NCBI RefSeq assembly: GCF_009363435.1
Contig: NZ_CP045354.1
Location: forward strand, 2,012,501-2,076,500
Origin: Labrenzia sp. THAF82
GTDB lineage: Bacteria > Pseudomonadota > Alphaproteobacteria > Rhizobiales > Stappiaceae
Reading direction: 5' to 3'
Length of the DNA stretch: 64,000 bases
The notes under the pieces are model-generated. The model saw only the letters and a program-made list of their open reading frames with translations. It was not told where the DNA came from and made no database searches. Shown here in pieces: positions 54,577 to 63,642 of the stretch; within the stretch, counting starts at the first letter, position 1, and each line of letters opens with the position of its first letter. The translations under genes were made by a program, and so were the position numbers.

Positions 54577-55509
54577 TTAGTTGAACAGACTGGATACCGA
54601 TTTTTCGAGCGCCGTACGGTTGATTGCCTCGCCCATGAGGGGAGCAATCGAGATGGCCCGAATGTTGGAGGCCGCTGTGATTGCAGCTGTCGGCTCGATT
54701 GAATTGGTGATGACCAGCTCTTTGAGTTTAGAAGACGCAACACGCGCAACGGCACCACCGGACAAGACCCCGTGGGTGATATAGGCCGTCACCGACTTTG
54801 CACCTTTTGCAAGCAACGCTTCCGCAGCATTGCAAAGGGTGCCGCCGCTGTCGACGATGTCGTCGACAAGAATACAGTCATAACCATTTACTTCGCCGAT
54901 GATGTTCATGACTTCTGATTCTCCAGGCTTGTCGCGTCTCTTGTCGACGATGGAGAGAGGAGCCTCGATACGTTTGGCGAGGGCGCGGGCACGGACCACA
55001 CCGCCGACATCCGGTGACACCACCATGACGTTGTCGGTGGCATAACGTTCCTTGATGTCGCGCGTCATAACCGGAGCAGCAAACAGGTTGTCGGTCGGTA
55101 TATCGAAAAAACCCTGGATCTGTCCGGCGTGGAGATCCAGGGTTAGAACGCGGTCAGCACCTGCTTCGGTGATGAGGTTTGCCACAAGCTTCGCCGAGAT
55201 CGGCGTTCGGCCGGAAGCTCGGCGGTCCTGCCGGGCGTAGCCGAAATAAGGGATCACCGCGGTGATACGACGTGCGGAGGAACGGCGTAGCGCATCGATG
55301 ATGATGAGCAGTTCCATAAGGTGGTCGTTCGCCGGGTAGCTGGTTGGCTGCAGGACGAAGACATCTTCGCCACGCACGTTTTCTTGAATTTCAACGAAGA
55401 TTTCCTGGTCGGCAAATCGCCGGACCTGGCATTTGGCCAGAGGTACATCCAGGTAAGTGGAGATTTCCTCCGCCAGGGCTCGGTTCGAATTGCCCGCGAC
55501 GATCTTCAT
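54577..55509 (-). CDS. prs: ribose-phosphate pyrophosphokinase
   Basis: From ATG 55509 the protein has 310 residues, the family length, and starts [17 protein letters not shown]. It has [49 protein letters not shown] and the PRPP loop [14 protein letters not shown]. It makes PRPP from ribose-5-phosphate and ATP, feeding Apt and other phosphoribosyltransferases. A GTG at 55536 would add nine codons with no family match. Confidence 0.96.
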   Translation of the reverse strand: MKIVAGNSNRALAEEISTYLDVPLAKCQVRRFADQEIFVEIQENVRGEDVFVLQPTSYPANDHLMELLIIIDALRRSSARRITAVIPYFGYARQDRRASGRTPISAKLVANLITEAGADRVLTLDLHAGQIQGFFDIPTDNLFAAPVMTRDIKERYATDNVMVVSPDVGGVVRARALAKRIEAPLSIVDKRRDKPGESEVMNIIGEVNGYDCILVDDIVDSGGTLCNAAEALLAKGAKSVTAYITHGVLSGGAVARVASSKLKELVITNSIEPTAAITAASNIRAISIAPLMGEAINRTALEKSVSSLFN

Positions 55510-55744
55510 GAGCCGCAAGTCCTTCTGGTGCGACACCGTGTTTCAAGAGGAAGCCCCTGAAAGGCACGGAAATGGACTAGATCTTATCGAGTTGCCGGAC
55601 GCCGCAAGATCTGCAGGAGATCCTTCGGCAGGCGGCGGCGTTTTAGCAATCAACCACCTGGACCACAACCGCCGTAAGGGGCAGAACACCTGTTTTTTTT
55701 AAAATATGTGACGTACGGCGTTAATTACCCGGCTAACCGTTTCA

Positions 55745-56266
55745 TTATCGGTTGAGCCAGGCCTTTATTTCTACCATCGAGCGATTTGCGATACGCGATA
55801 ATGTCCCCGAATTGACCGACTGCCAGGGATCACCGGATGCGCCGCCGGTGGATTCGGTGCCTGAGATTCGATTGAGTCGGCGTCCGGACCCGTCGACGAT
55901 ATCAAAAACGTAGAATACGGTTCCCGTTGAGGGTTGTCCGGTGGCGGACAGATAGCCGTTCACGCGATAAGTTGCGCTGGCACCAACGCGCCTTACCAGA
56001 GTGATGCCTTGTTTGCGTGCTTCCGCTCCGATGAATTCGGACAGTTCGTCAGCAATATTGCCGGGTGCTCCGGTAAAGGGTTCAAAGGCAAATGTGACGC
56101 CTTGGGCCTCGTCAGAAGGACCAGACAGAGATGGCGCGGGTGCGGCTGACGTGATTGAGGTCGGGGGTTGCGGCGAGGCTTGGCAGGCGGCCAAAAGACC
56201 TGCGACCAGAAAGCCGGCGATCAAGCGCAGAGGAAAAACAGAAGTCTGATTGAAAAAACGGACCAT
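55745..56266 (-). CDS. putative outer-membrane lipoprotein
   Basis: From ATG 56266 (173 residues) the N-terminus has a basic region, a hydrophobic core and a lipobox LLAAC near residue 28, so it should be lipidated. The mature part is rich in Pro/Ser/Ala first, then a compact domain: VTFAFEPFTGAPGNIADELSE, VGASATYRVNGYLSATG, VFYVFDIVDGSGRRLNRISG, and the end SMVEIKAWLNR. I recognise no named family. GTG at 56281 is an alternative start. Next to prs but transcribed separately by a large gap. Confidence 0.72.
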   Translation of the reverse strand: MVRFFNQTSVFPLRLIAGFLVAGLLAACQASPQPPTSITSAAPAPSLSGPSDEAQGVTFAFEPFTGAPGNIADELSEFIGAEARKQGITLVRRVGASATYRVNGYLSATGQPSTGTVFYVFDIVDGSGRRLNRISGTESTGGASGDPWQSVNSGTLSRIANRSMVEIKAWLNR

Positions 56267-56359
56267 GGAGATGCCTGGCACTCTTTGTCAATTTACCGTG
56301 GATGCGGGCCCTTCACGAGAATCGCAAAGAAAGAACCGGGCCGCAGATTTGCCCTTGGT

Positions 56360-57517
56360 TTAGCCTGACTTGACCGGCAGGTCGAGAGGCAGCGTGGATA
56401 AGCTTTCCGGAGCGTCCTGTGTTGTCAGGTAGGTCTGACCAAGGGTCATGGCTGTTCCGGATATGGAATCCATCAAGATCATGTGCATGAAGATCACCAT
56501 GTTCTCTTTGACTTCGGCCGGATTGGCCTTGTAGGCCATGGGCGTATCCATCCAGCTCGGCGTGAACCTTGCCCCCAGGGAATAGCCACAGGCATTGAGC
56601 CTGTGCGGCATCATGCCGTGGCTGTCGATCCGTTCCGCATGAGCGTCAAAGACATCACCGAAAGTCCGACCCGGAACGAGTTGCGTTTCGACCGCAGCCA
56701 ACGCTTCGCGTGCGGCAAGATACATCTCTTGGTGCCGGTCGCTCGGTGTTCCGATAACCACGGTGCGCATCAGGGCAGCGTGATAGTGTCGATAGCTACC
56801 AGCCCATTCAAGCGTGATCTGATCCTGGGCTTCAAGTACACGGCGACCCGCCTTGTAGCGGCAGAGCAGGGCGTCCCGACCCGACCCGATAATGAACTCG
56901 TTGCCTGGATAGTCGCCTCCACCTTCGAAGATTGTGGCCTGCATGGCGGCCAGGACGCGGCCCTCGTCAGCGCCCGGCCGAATTTCGTCGAGGCCGGCCA
57001 GGTATGCCTTGTCGGCCAGCTCGGCGGCTTTACGGACATAGACGATCTCTTCCTGGCTCTTGACCGAACGCAATTCGGGTATCAACGGGGACGCATCACG
57101 AATGTCTGCAAAGGTGGACAGTTCTTCGTTTATCTGAAGTGCAATCTTGCCGGTCATTCCGTGCGTGTCGTACTCGATACCGATGCGGCTTCCCAGAAGG
57201 TCCATGTCAAACAGCATTTCCTTCAGCTGCGACACTGGACTTGCCGAACCCCGGTCAATCCAGATCCGGATATCGGGAATGTTGGACGTGTGTTTGGCCT
57301 GCCGTTCGTCGGCTGAACGTGTCAGAAGCACCATTCGGTTGTCACTCGTAACGACGAGGCACTGGAAGAAACAATAGCCGAAGGTGTCGTAACCGGTGAG
57401 CCAGTACATGCTCTCTTGCGCGAACAAAAGCATCGCGTCGAGCTTCTCCGCCTCCATTGTCGCGTGAAGTTTCGCAAGACGTGATTTGAATTCTTCGTCG
57501 GAAAAATGAAGTGCCAT
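56360..57517 (-). CDS. creatinase-type M24 hydrolase (ectoine hydrolase/Xaa-Pro peptidase-like)
   Basis: The 385-residue protein has the two-domain pita-bread fold: an N-terminal creatinase domain (about 10-145) and an M24 domain (about 155-375). The five metal ligands of M24 aminopeptidases are not conserved: Glu237 in LEWAG, Ala248 in YHAALMRT, Tyr312 in CGYSLG, His345 in FMHMI, and no C-terminal E-D. This pattern matches metal-independent creatinase or ectoine hydrolase (DoeA). No ectoine genes adjoin, so the substrate is unknown. It ends a run with pgeF, 15 nt apart. Confidence 0.85.
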   Translation of the reverse strand: MALHFSDEEFKSRLAKLHATMEAEKLDAMLLFAQESMYWLTGYDTFGYCFFQCLVVTSDNRMVLLTRSADERQAKHTSNIPDIRIWIDRGSASPVSQLKEMLFDMDLLGSRIGIEYDTHGMTGKIALQINEELSTFADIRDASPLIPELRSVKSQEEIVYVRKAAELADKAYLAGLDEIRPGADEGRVLAAMQATIFEGGGDYPGNEFIIGSGRDALLCRYKAGRRVLEAQDQITLEWAGSYRHYHAALMRTVVIGTPSDRHQEMYLAAREALAAVETQLVPGRTFGDVFDAHAERIDSHGMMPHRLNACGYSLGARFTPSWMDTPMAYKANPAEVKENMVIFMHMILMDSISGTAMTLGQTYLTTQDAPESLSTLPLDLPVKSG

Positions 57518-57532
57518 GAGCCTTTGTCCAAT

Positions 57533-58300
57533 TTATCGCGTCAGAACGATTGCACTGATCTGGCGGCCGTAGTCCGGTTCCCCACGATGTGTTGTGCGGC
57601 GGTAGGAATAGAATCTGTCTTCGTCGGCATAGGTGCAAAGGCCCATATTGGCCACCTTTGCAAGGCCGAGCCCATGGAGCGTGTCGCCGATATAGGCCGG
57701 CAGGTCGAACATGAAGTGACCGGCTTTCTCAGATGGTAAGAAATAGATTTCGTTCGCCGGGTTTGCTTCAAGGAAGCGCTGTTGGAACTCCGGTCCGACT
57801 TCATATGCCGATTGTGAAATGGCAGGTCCGAGTACGGCGGTGATGCCGGACGGCGAAGCGCCGAGATCCACCATGGCAGACACAGTGTTTTGCAGAACGC
57901 CGGTAACAGCACCCTTCCAGCCCGAGTGGGCAGCGCCAACAACCCGGGCCTTCGGGTCGGCGAAAAGGATTGGGCCACAGTCAGCCGTCGATATGCCGAT
58001 TGCCAGGCCGGGCGTGCTTGTGACCAGGGCATCCGCCCTGCGGTCCATGCCGTCTTGCCAAGGTGTTGTTACTGCAATCACGTCCGGGGAGTGGATTTGA
58101 TAGGGAGCGAGCAAGTTGGCGGTATCGACGTTCATTTCCGCAGCTACACGACGTCGGTTTTCAAGAACGCTGTCACGGTCGTCATCAGAGCCGAGGCCGA
58201 TGTTGAGACTATCATAAATGCCGCCTGAAACACCGCCTTGCCGCGTGAAGAACCCGTGGTTCAACCCTTCCAGCTGCAATTCCGCTGCCTCAAGTCTCAT
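57533..58300 (-). CDS. pgeF: purine nucleoside phosphorylase / polyphenol oxidase family (YfiH, LACC1-like)
   Basis: The 255-residue protein carries the family motifs HGFFTRQGGVSGGIYDSLN, YQIHSPDV, GISTADCGPIL, VVGAAHSGWKGAVTGVL and TYADEDRFYSYRRT. Conserved His and Cys bind zinc. Members have adenosine/inosine phosphorylase and deaminase activity; PgeF also edits peptidoglycan precursors. CGGAG lies 6 nt before the ATG. It follows midA by 48 nt in the conserved lgt-midA-pgeF order. Confidence 0.93.
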   Translation of the reverse strand: MRLEAAELQLEGLNHGFFTRQGGVSGGIYDSLNIGLGSDDDRDSVLENRRRVAAEMNVDTANLLAPYQIHSPDVIAVTTPWQDGMDRRADALVTSTPGLAIGISTADCGPILFADPKARVVGAAHSGWKGAVTGVLQNTVSAMVDLGASPSGITAVLGPAISQSAYEVGPEFQQRFLEANPANEIYFLPSEKAGHFMFDLPAYIGDTLHGLGLAKVANMGLCTYADEDRFYSYRRTTHRGEPDYGRQISAIVLTR

Positions 58301-58348
58301 GCTTTGCTCCGGTGTGGGATAGATTCGAATTCCAAATCCTTGGTATCT

Positions 58349-59437
58349 TCACGCAGCTCTGTCAAATGGTGGAAACGAAATTTCCTGTCCTGTGATTGCA
58401 AGCACCTTGAACAAGTCCCCCATTTGATCGGGTGCTGCCAGGCGTTCCACGTCGTCGCGAATACGCTCTTGCTCAGTGTGTGATTTGCCGGCTCCCAGTG
58501 CTCCAGCGCGCTCCAAAAGTCCTGCACTGACCAGAAAATCGCCCTGTTTCTTGGCCGGGAGAGCAATCGCGCCGCCCCTGATAGCACTTGCGGCAAGCGC
58601 CTCGAAATTGACGTGTGCCGTGAGGTCTGCTTCTCCAGGGTGATTCAATACGTTATCGAAGGCATGTCGGTAGACCGCTTGCAGCGTGTCCCCCGCCGCG
58701 GTCTTCAGATAGCCATAGTCTATTATCAGGGCAACGCCGCCGTGATCTGTGAGATGCTTGCCGATTTCTTCGGCAATCGCGTTTGCAGCCGGTTGAGTTT
58801 CAACGATCGTTCCTTCGGGCGCTGCAATCAATTCATGAGGCACTGCGCTGTCTGGAAGACGGGCAGTTCCCGCCCCGAACATGAGCTCACCAACCTTCGA
58901 CAGACCAATCTGACGCTCTCGCCAGCCATCAGCGGTTTTAATGAACTGGTGAATGGGCAGCGCATCAAAGAACTCATTGGCGATCAGCAGAAGAGGCCCG
59001 CCCGGCAACTCCTGAAAGGCGGACCTGAAAGTGGGTTGAAGCGGACTGTCGCGGAGTGTCTTCTCTTGCGTCTTGCGAAGCCGAAGGCTTGTTTCGACCA
59101 GGTTCAGGCGGGCAGCATTCAGAAAATCCGGTCGAAGTGAGGCCATGCGAAGAACATCAGCCATCAACGTGCCGCGGCCTGGGCCTATTTCTGCCAACTG
59201 GACTTCGGCAGGCGATCCCATCGCATCAAATGCGGCAAGGCAGACGGCACCGATCAGTTCGCCAAACATCTGGCTGACTTCCGGAGCAGTTATGAAGTCT
59301 CCGTCGCGGCCAAATGGATCTCGGGTCGTGTAGTAGCCGGCTTCAGGATCGCTCAGACATACCCGCATGTATTCGGCAACGGTGATCGGACCTTCTGCCG
59401 CAATGCGCGCTTTTAGTCTCTCTTTCAGATCCGTCAC
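58349..59437 (-). CDS. SAM-dependent methyltransferase, MidA/NDUFAF7 family
   Basis: The 362-residue protein begins with [35 protein letters not shown] as a spread motif near residues 24-60 and has the SAM-binding [15 protein letters not shown]. The mitochondrial homologue NDUFAF7 methylates an arginine in complex I; a similar role in bacterial NADH dehydrogenase is plausible but unproven. Its ATG overlaps the lgt stop by 4 nt. Confidence 0.92.
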   Translation of the reverse strand: MTDLKERLKARIAAEGPITVAEYMRVCLSDPEAGYYTTRDPFGRDGDFITAPEVSQMFGELIGAVCLAAFDAMGSPAEVQLAEIGPGRGTLMADVLRMASLRPDFLNAARLNLVETSLRLRKTQEKTLRDSPLQPTFRSAFQELPGGPLLLIANEFFDALPIHQFIKTADGWRERQIGLSKVGELMFGAGTARLPDSAVPHELIAAPEGTIVETQPAANAIAEEIGKHLTDHGGVALIIDYGYLKTAAGDTLQAVYRHAFDNVLNHPGEADLTAHVNFEALAASAIRGGAIALPAKKQGDFLVSAGLLERAGALGAGKSHTEQERIRDDVERLAAPDQMGDLFKVLAITGQEISFPPFDRAA

Positions 59438-60267
59438 GAAACGGCGGCCCCGGTCTTGTTGCGAGATGCCCAGATCATGGCGATGATGCCTGCCAGGATC
59501 ATTGGCAGCGACAACACGATCCCCATTGTCAGGAACCCACCGAAATAGCCGATATGGGCATCTGGAACCCTGTAAAATTCAACGATTGAACGACCGATGC
59601 CGTAGCCGCATGCGAATGCTCCAGCCAGGAAGCCAGGTCTCTTTAACAGCGCAAACCGATGGCTCAAGACGCGCAGGACCAGAAACAGGACGACACCTTC
59701 CAGCGCAGCTTCGTAAAGCTGGCTGGGGTGTCGCGGTTCCGGCCCTGCGCCTGGAAATACGAAGGCCCACGGCACGTCGGTTGGTCGTCCCCAGAGCTCT
59801 GCATTGATGAAATTGGCTATCCGTCCGAAAAACAGGCCGATTGGTGCTGCGCAGGCCGCGAGATCGAAGAGCGTCCAAATGGACAGCCCCCGGCGCCAGG
59901 CGAACAGGATCATGGCGATAACAGTCCCGGCAAACCCGCCGTGAAAGGACATGCCGCCACTCCAGATGGCAATCGCTTCGGCTGGATTGGCAAGGTAATA
60001 GGCGGGATTGTAGAATAAGACATACCCCAGTCGGCCACCGATAATGATCCCGAGCGTTCCCCACAAAACGAAGTCATCGAGATCGACCGGGCTCGGTCGC
60101 TTCTGGTTGCCCCAAAGTCGCTCGTTTTGAGCGAGAATGCGCATATATCGCCAGGCCAGAACGATGCCGACAATATAGGCCAAAGCGTACCAACGCAGGG
60201 CGAAAGGGCCGACCTCGAAGATCACTGGGTCGATTGCGGGAAACGGCAGAACCAATAATGGCGGCAC
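59434..60267 (-). CDS. lgt: prolipoprotein diacylglyceryl transferase
   Basis: The 277-residue protein has seven predicted membrane helices. The Lgt signature [20 protein letters not shown] and the H-G-G-F loop are present, with [15 protein letters not shown] after. It moves diacylglyceryl from phosphatidylglycerol to the lipobox Cys of prolipoproteins, such as the one at 55745. First gene of the lgt-midA-pgeF unit, divergent from ubiK. Confidence 0.96.
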   Translation of the reverse strand: MPPLLVLPFPAIDPVIFEVGPFALRWYALAYIVGIVLAWRYMRILAQNERLWGNQKRPSPVDLDDFVLWGTLGIIIGGRLGYVLFYNPAYYLANPAEAIAIWSGGMSFHGGFAGTVIAMILFAWRRGLSIWTLFDLAACAAPIGLFFGRIANFINAELWGRPTDVPWAFVFPGAGPEPRHPSQLYEAALEGVVLFLVLRVLSHRFALLKRPGFLAGAFACGYGIGRSIVEFYRVPDAHIGYFGGFLTMGIVLSLPMILAGIIAMIWASRNKTGAAVS

Positions 60268-60433
60268 GGCAAATCCTTAAGGCGAGATCCGGAACGGGCA
60301 AAGCCAGGCGCAACGCTTGGCGGATCTTGGCGTCTTCGTCAAGACACAGGGTGCGGCGCAATTGGTTCTTGAAGTTGCGCGCATTCCCTCATACGTGTCA
60401 CCTATTCGCTTCTACCGCAAATAGGAGGGTCCG

Positions 60434-60700
60434 ATGACCCAAGGCCCAAACCGAGTTCTCGACGATTTTGCCAAGCTGATGACAGACGCAGCCGGTGTTG
60501 CCCAGGGCGCGCGCCGCGAAGTTGAAACAGCGTTTCGTGCACAGGCCGAGCGGTTTCTTTCGGAAATGGACGTCGTCTCTCGCGAAGAACATGAAGCAGT
60601 CAAGGAAATGGCGACCCGGGCACTCGACAAGGTTGAAGAGCTCGAATCGCGCCTCGCAAAGCTTGAAAACCCGGGTTCGGACCCGTCTGCCGACGCCTGA
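60434..60700 (+). CDS. ubiK: ubiquinone biosynthesis accessory factor, UbiK/BMFP family
   Basis: The 88-residue protein matches UbiK/YqiC: a helical N-terminus (NRVLDDFAKLMTDAAGVAQGARREVE) and a coiled-coil C-terminus (REEHEAVKEMATRALDKVEELESRLAKLE; residues about 50-78). It helps ubiquinone synthesis in enterics and can promote membrane fusion in vitro. AGGAGG lies 5 nt before the ATG. Confidence 0.88.
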   Translation: MTQGPNRVLDDFAKLMTDAAGVAQGARREVETAFRAQAERFLSEMDVVSREEHEAVKEMATRALDKVEELESRLAKLENPGSDPSADA

Positions 60701-61043
60701 ACTGAGTTCTAACGTTGATGTGAGCGATTTCTGTTAATTGTGAATGACAGAAATACGACGCTCACACGCGGCAGAATTGCAGTGTTTTTGAGCAGTATGA
60801 TCAAAATTCTTGCGGCGTCGTCCACAAGTTTCGGCTTTTCCGGATCAGTTGGTATGTATCGCTTAAATCATTCCTGATCCTATACTCAAAGATAACAGGG
60901 ATTCGTCGGAGCAAGACGGAACCGGTTCGATCTAAAGGGCCATCAAGGACGCGTTTTGCTCCTCCGGCATGGGACATTTCCCGGCGGCCCGCCCGGTTGT
61001 TGTAATCGGGTATTCGGCCCCGGCTCGAAAGGGGAGAAGGCAC
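60701..61043. other. 343-nt intergenic region ubiK / YbjN
   Basis: Apart from the hairpin at 60719 I see no gene or RNA family. The second half should hold the YbjN-proC promoter. Confidence 0.5.
60719..60766 (+). repeat. long bipartite hairpin downstream of ubiK
   Basis: TGTGAGCG (60719-60726) pairs with CGCTCACA (60759-60766), and ATTTCTGT (60727-60734) with ACAGAAAT (60747-60754), separated by a 12-nt loop and a 4-nt bulge on one side. It starts 18 nt after the ubiK stop. No T-run follows, so it is an atypical terminator or a structured 3' end/sRNA. Confidence 0.6.
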
Positions 61044-61544
61044 ATGAGCCTCATCGAGATCGAATTCGAGCGACCTGGCAATCCCGTCGATACCATCGAG
61101 ACTGTCGCCGCCTTGAACGACTGGACGTTTGAACGGTCGGACGAGGACGAAATAACCATCTCCCTTGGCGGGAGCTGGTGCGACTACCATGTGTCCTTTT
61201 CCTGGATGGAAGAGGTCGAGGCTCTGCATCTGGCTTGTGCGTTCGACCTCAAGGTCACCGAACCACGCAAAACCGAAGTTCTCCGGTTGCTGGCTATGGT
61301 GAACGAGCAACTCTGGATGGGACATTTCGATCTCTGGCACAAAGAGAACGTCATCATGTTCCGCCAGTCGCTGCTTTTGTCCGGCGGGGCTGAGGCCTCC
61401 TCAGCGCAAATTGAAGCAATGCTCACAAATGCACTTGAAAACTGCGAACGTTTCTATCAAGCCTTCCAGTTCGTTGTCTGGGCCGGGTATTCGGCTTCCG
61501 AGGCAATGAACTCGGCCTTGTTTGAAACCGCAGGAGAAGCATGA
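61044..61544 (+). CDS. YbjN domain protein
   Basis: From ATG 61044 (GGAG 7 nt upstream) the protein has 166 residues. The YbjN fold, related to type III secretion chaperones, is seen in WCDYHVSFSWMEEVEALHLACAFD spread over residues 45-70, LRLLAMVNEQLWMGHFDLW and the final long helices. Function is unclear; in alphaproteobacteria it is often next to proC. Its TGA overlaps the proC ATG by 4 nt. Confidence 0.88.
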   Translation: MSLIEIEFERPGNPVDTIETVAALNDWTFERSDEDEITISLGGSWCDYHVSFSWMEEVEALHLACAFDLKVTEPRKTEVLRLLAMVNEQLWMGHFDLWHKENVIMFRQSLLLSGGAEASSAQIEAMLTNALENCERFYQAFQFVVWAGYSASEAMNSALFETAGEA

Positions 61545-62359
61545 GTTTTTCCAAAGATCGCCCTTTCCTTCTCGTCGGAGCCGGCAAGATGGGTGGGGCA
61601 ATGTTGTCGGGATGGCTGGCAGAGGGTGTCGACCCCGCCGCGATTGTTGTCGCCGATCCAAACCTTTCCGCTGAAATGGGCGCGCTGCTTGCCAAGCATA
61701 GCGTGCGCCATGTAACCGCTGCTCCGCCAGATTTGACGGCTGGGATCGTGCTTGTTGCCGTCAAACCTCAAATGATGGATCAGGTGCTGCCGCAGCTTAA
61801 AGCGGTCGTTGGCGCCAATACGCTTGTGCTTTCCATCGCAGCCGGCACACCTGTCTCCAAATTTCAACAGCATTTCGGCAAGGTTCCTGTCTGCCGGTGC
61901 ATGCCGAACACGCCTGCGATGGTCCAACGCGGGATCACTGCAGTGTTTCCAACACAGGAAGTCACTGATACGCAAAGAGCGGATGTGACCAAGTTATTGT
62001 CGTCTGTCGGCAAGGTGGTCTGGCTCGATACGGAAGATCAGATAGACCTGGTGACCGGGGTCAGCGGTTCGGGTCCCGCATATGTGTTTTTCCTGGCGGA
62101 AGCGCTTTGTGAAGCGGGAAAGGCAGCAGGACTGCCTGATGAAATTGCCCAGGAACTGGCCGTTGCCACGGTCAGCGGCGCCGGTGAACTGATGCACCAG
62201 ACGGGTGAACACCCTTCGCAACTTCGTCGAAATGTCACCAGCCCAAATGGCACAACAGCGGCGGCTCTTGACGTGCTGATGCACGCAGAAGGGCTACAGC
62301 CTGTCATGACAGACGCTGTTGCTGCTGCAATCAGGCGCGCCAAGGAATTGGCCGAATAG
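61541..62359 (+). CDS. proC: pyrroline-5-carboxylate reductase
   Basis: The 272-residue protein has the NAD(P)-binding LLVGAGKMGGAMLSGWL, VLVAVKPQMMDQVL, CRCMPNTPAMVQRGITA, and the catalytic-domain motif VTGVSGSGPAYVFFLAEAL with LRRNVTSPNGTTAAAL. It reduces pyrroline-5-carboxylate to proline. It is coupled to the YbjN gene. Confidence 0.95.
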   Translation: MSFSKDRPFLLVGAGKMGGAMLSGWLAEGVDPAAIVVADPNLSAEMGALLAKHSVRHVTAAPPDLTAGIVLVAVKPQMMDQVLPQLKAVVGANTLVLSIAAGTPVSKFQQHFGKVPVCRCMPNTPAMVQRGITAVFPTQEVTDTQRADVTKLLSSVGKVVWLDTEDQIDLVTGVSGSGPAYVFFLAEALCEAGKAAGLPDEIAQELAVATVSGAGELMHQTGEHPSQLRRNVTSPNGTTAAALDVLMHAEGLQPVMTDAVAAAIRRAKELAE

Positions 62360-62454
62360 TCCTTGCTCAAATGGGCCTGCGGCGCGGGGTCACCCTTTTC
62401 GCGGGCGCCTTTGCTTCCTATCTTTGACCTACGAAGGAAACTGGAGGCCCGTTC

Positions 62455-63156
62455 ATGGCGACCGCAAAGACCAAACAGAAGATCCTTAAGACTTTTCTGA
62501 AGCTGCTTGAGACACACCCTTATGACGAGGTGTCGCTCCCATTGCTTGCTGAAGAGGCAAAGGTCAAATTGTCGGATATGCGAAGCGCATATGCATCTAA
62601 GCTTAAGCTGGTTGCTGCGTTCTATGAGCAAATCGATACAAGCGTCCTGGAAGAACGGGATGAGGACATGGGCGATCAGCCGGCCCGCGACCGCTTGTTC
62701 GACGTCCTGATGACACGGATCGACACACTGGCCGAATACAAGGAAACCGTTCGGGCCTTGCGGGCAGCCGCCCAAAAGGATCCAGCGCTTGCTCTGGATT
62801 TCAATGCGATTGAAGTGCGATCCCAAAAGTGGATGCTGATTGCCGCTGGCATCGATGTGGCAGGGGTAAAGGCAACAGTGGTCTCGCAGGGACTTTCAAT
62901 TGCTTTTGGCCGTGTCCTTGATGTGTGGTTGGACGAAGCAGACGAAGGCATGCCGCGGACAATGGCGAAGCTGGACAAGGAACTCGACAAGGGAACTTCG
63001 TTCATGAAGCGCCTCAAGGGCGTTGAAAGTGCCGCCAAGAGGATGCGTTCGTTCTTGAAAAAGGCTGCCCAAGGCCGCAACCATCGGCGGAGGCGTGGCG
63101 ACGAAACGGAAGATGACAGCGCCGACTTTGCTGATGAAGCACCAGCCGGGGCTTGA
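62455..63156 (+). CDS. TetR family regulator
   Basis: The 233-residue protein has an N-terminal TetR helix-turn-helix (about 5-50; ILKTFLKLLETHPYDEVSLPLLAEEAKV in parts, then SDMRSAYASKLKLVAAFYEQ) and a helical ligand domain. The C-terminus ends with a basic run (GRNHRRRRGDE) and an acidic tail. Target unknown. Close relatives are sometimes annotated COQ9-like because of a similar fold. GGAGG precedes the ATG. Confidence 0.82.
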   Translation: MATAKTKQKILKTFLKLLETHPYDEVSLPLLAEEAKVKLSDMRSAYASKLKLVAAFYEQIDTSVLEERDEDMGDQPARDRLFDVLMTRIDTLAEYKETVRALRAAAQKDPALALDFNAIEVRSQKWMLIAAGIDVAGVKATVVSQGLSIAFGRVLDVWLDEADEGMPRTMAKLDKELDKGTSFMKRLKGVESAAKRMRSFLKKAAQGRNHRRRRGDETEDDSADFADEAPAGA

Positions 63157-63238
63157 AACCGCACCAGCAAGGCGGAAACCGACTTGCAATAGCGGAATTG
63201 ACCGGACAAGGTCGCTTGCGGAATGAAAGGATCCTTTC

Positions 63239-63580
63239 GTGAGCGACCAGATCAGTTTTGATGATTTCCTGAAAGTGGATATACGCGTCGGACGTATCGT
63301 AGAAGCCGAGGAATTTCCCGAAGCCCGAAGGCCGGCTTACAAAATGAAGATCGATTTCGGGCCTGAAATCGGTGTCAAAAAGACCTCTGCTCAAATTACC
63401 AAGCACTACACACCCGAGACACTTATTGGAAAACTGGTGATGGCGGTGGTCAACTTTCCACCGCGCCAGATCGGACCGGTCATGTCGGAGGTGCTGACAC
63501 TGGGCGTGCCGGACGATGAAGGTGAGGTTGTGCTTCTCACGCCGGACAAGGACGTTCCCATCGGTGGTCGTCTCTATTAG
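63239..63580 (+). CDS. csaA: tRNA-binding chaperone-like protein CsaA
   Basis: GTG at 63239, with GAAAGGA about 10 nt upstream, starts a 113-residue protein. It is one OB-fold tRNA-binding domain: FLKVDIRVGRIVEAEEFPEARRPAYKM and KKTSAQITKHYTPETLIGK, ending VVLLTPDKDVPIGGRLY. CsaA is a dimer and an export-related chaperone in Bacillus. Full length. Confidence 0.93.
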   Translation: MSDQISFDDFLKVDIRVGRIVEAEEFPEARRPAYKMKIDFGPEIGVKKTSAQITKHYTPETLIGKLVMAVVNFPPRQIGPVMSEVLTLGVPDDEGEVVLLTPDKDVPIGGRLY

Positions 63581-63642
63581 GATTTGGTCTTCGGCCTACA
63601 AAACCGTGCCCCAGATCCAGAGAAAGGCCCTCCGACGGCTCC

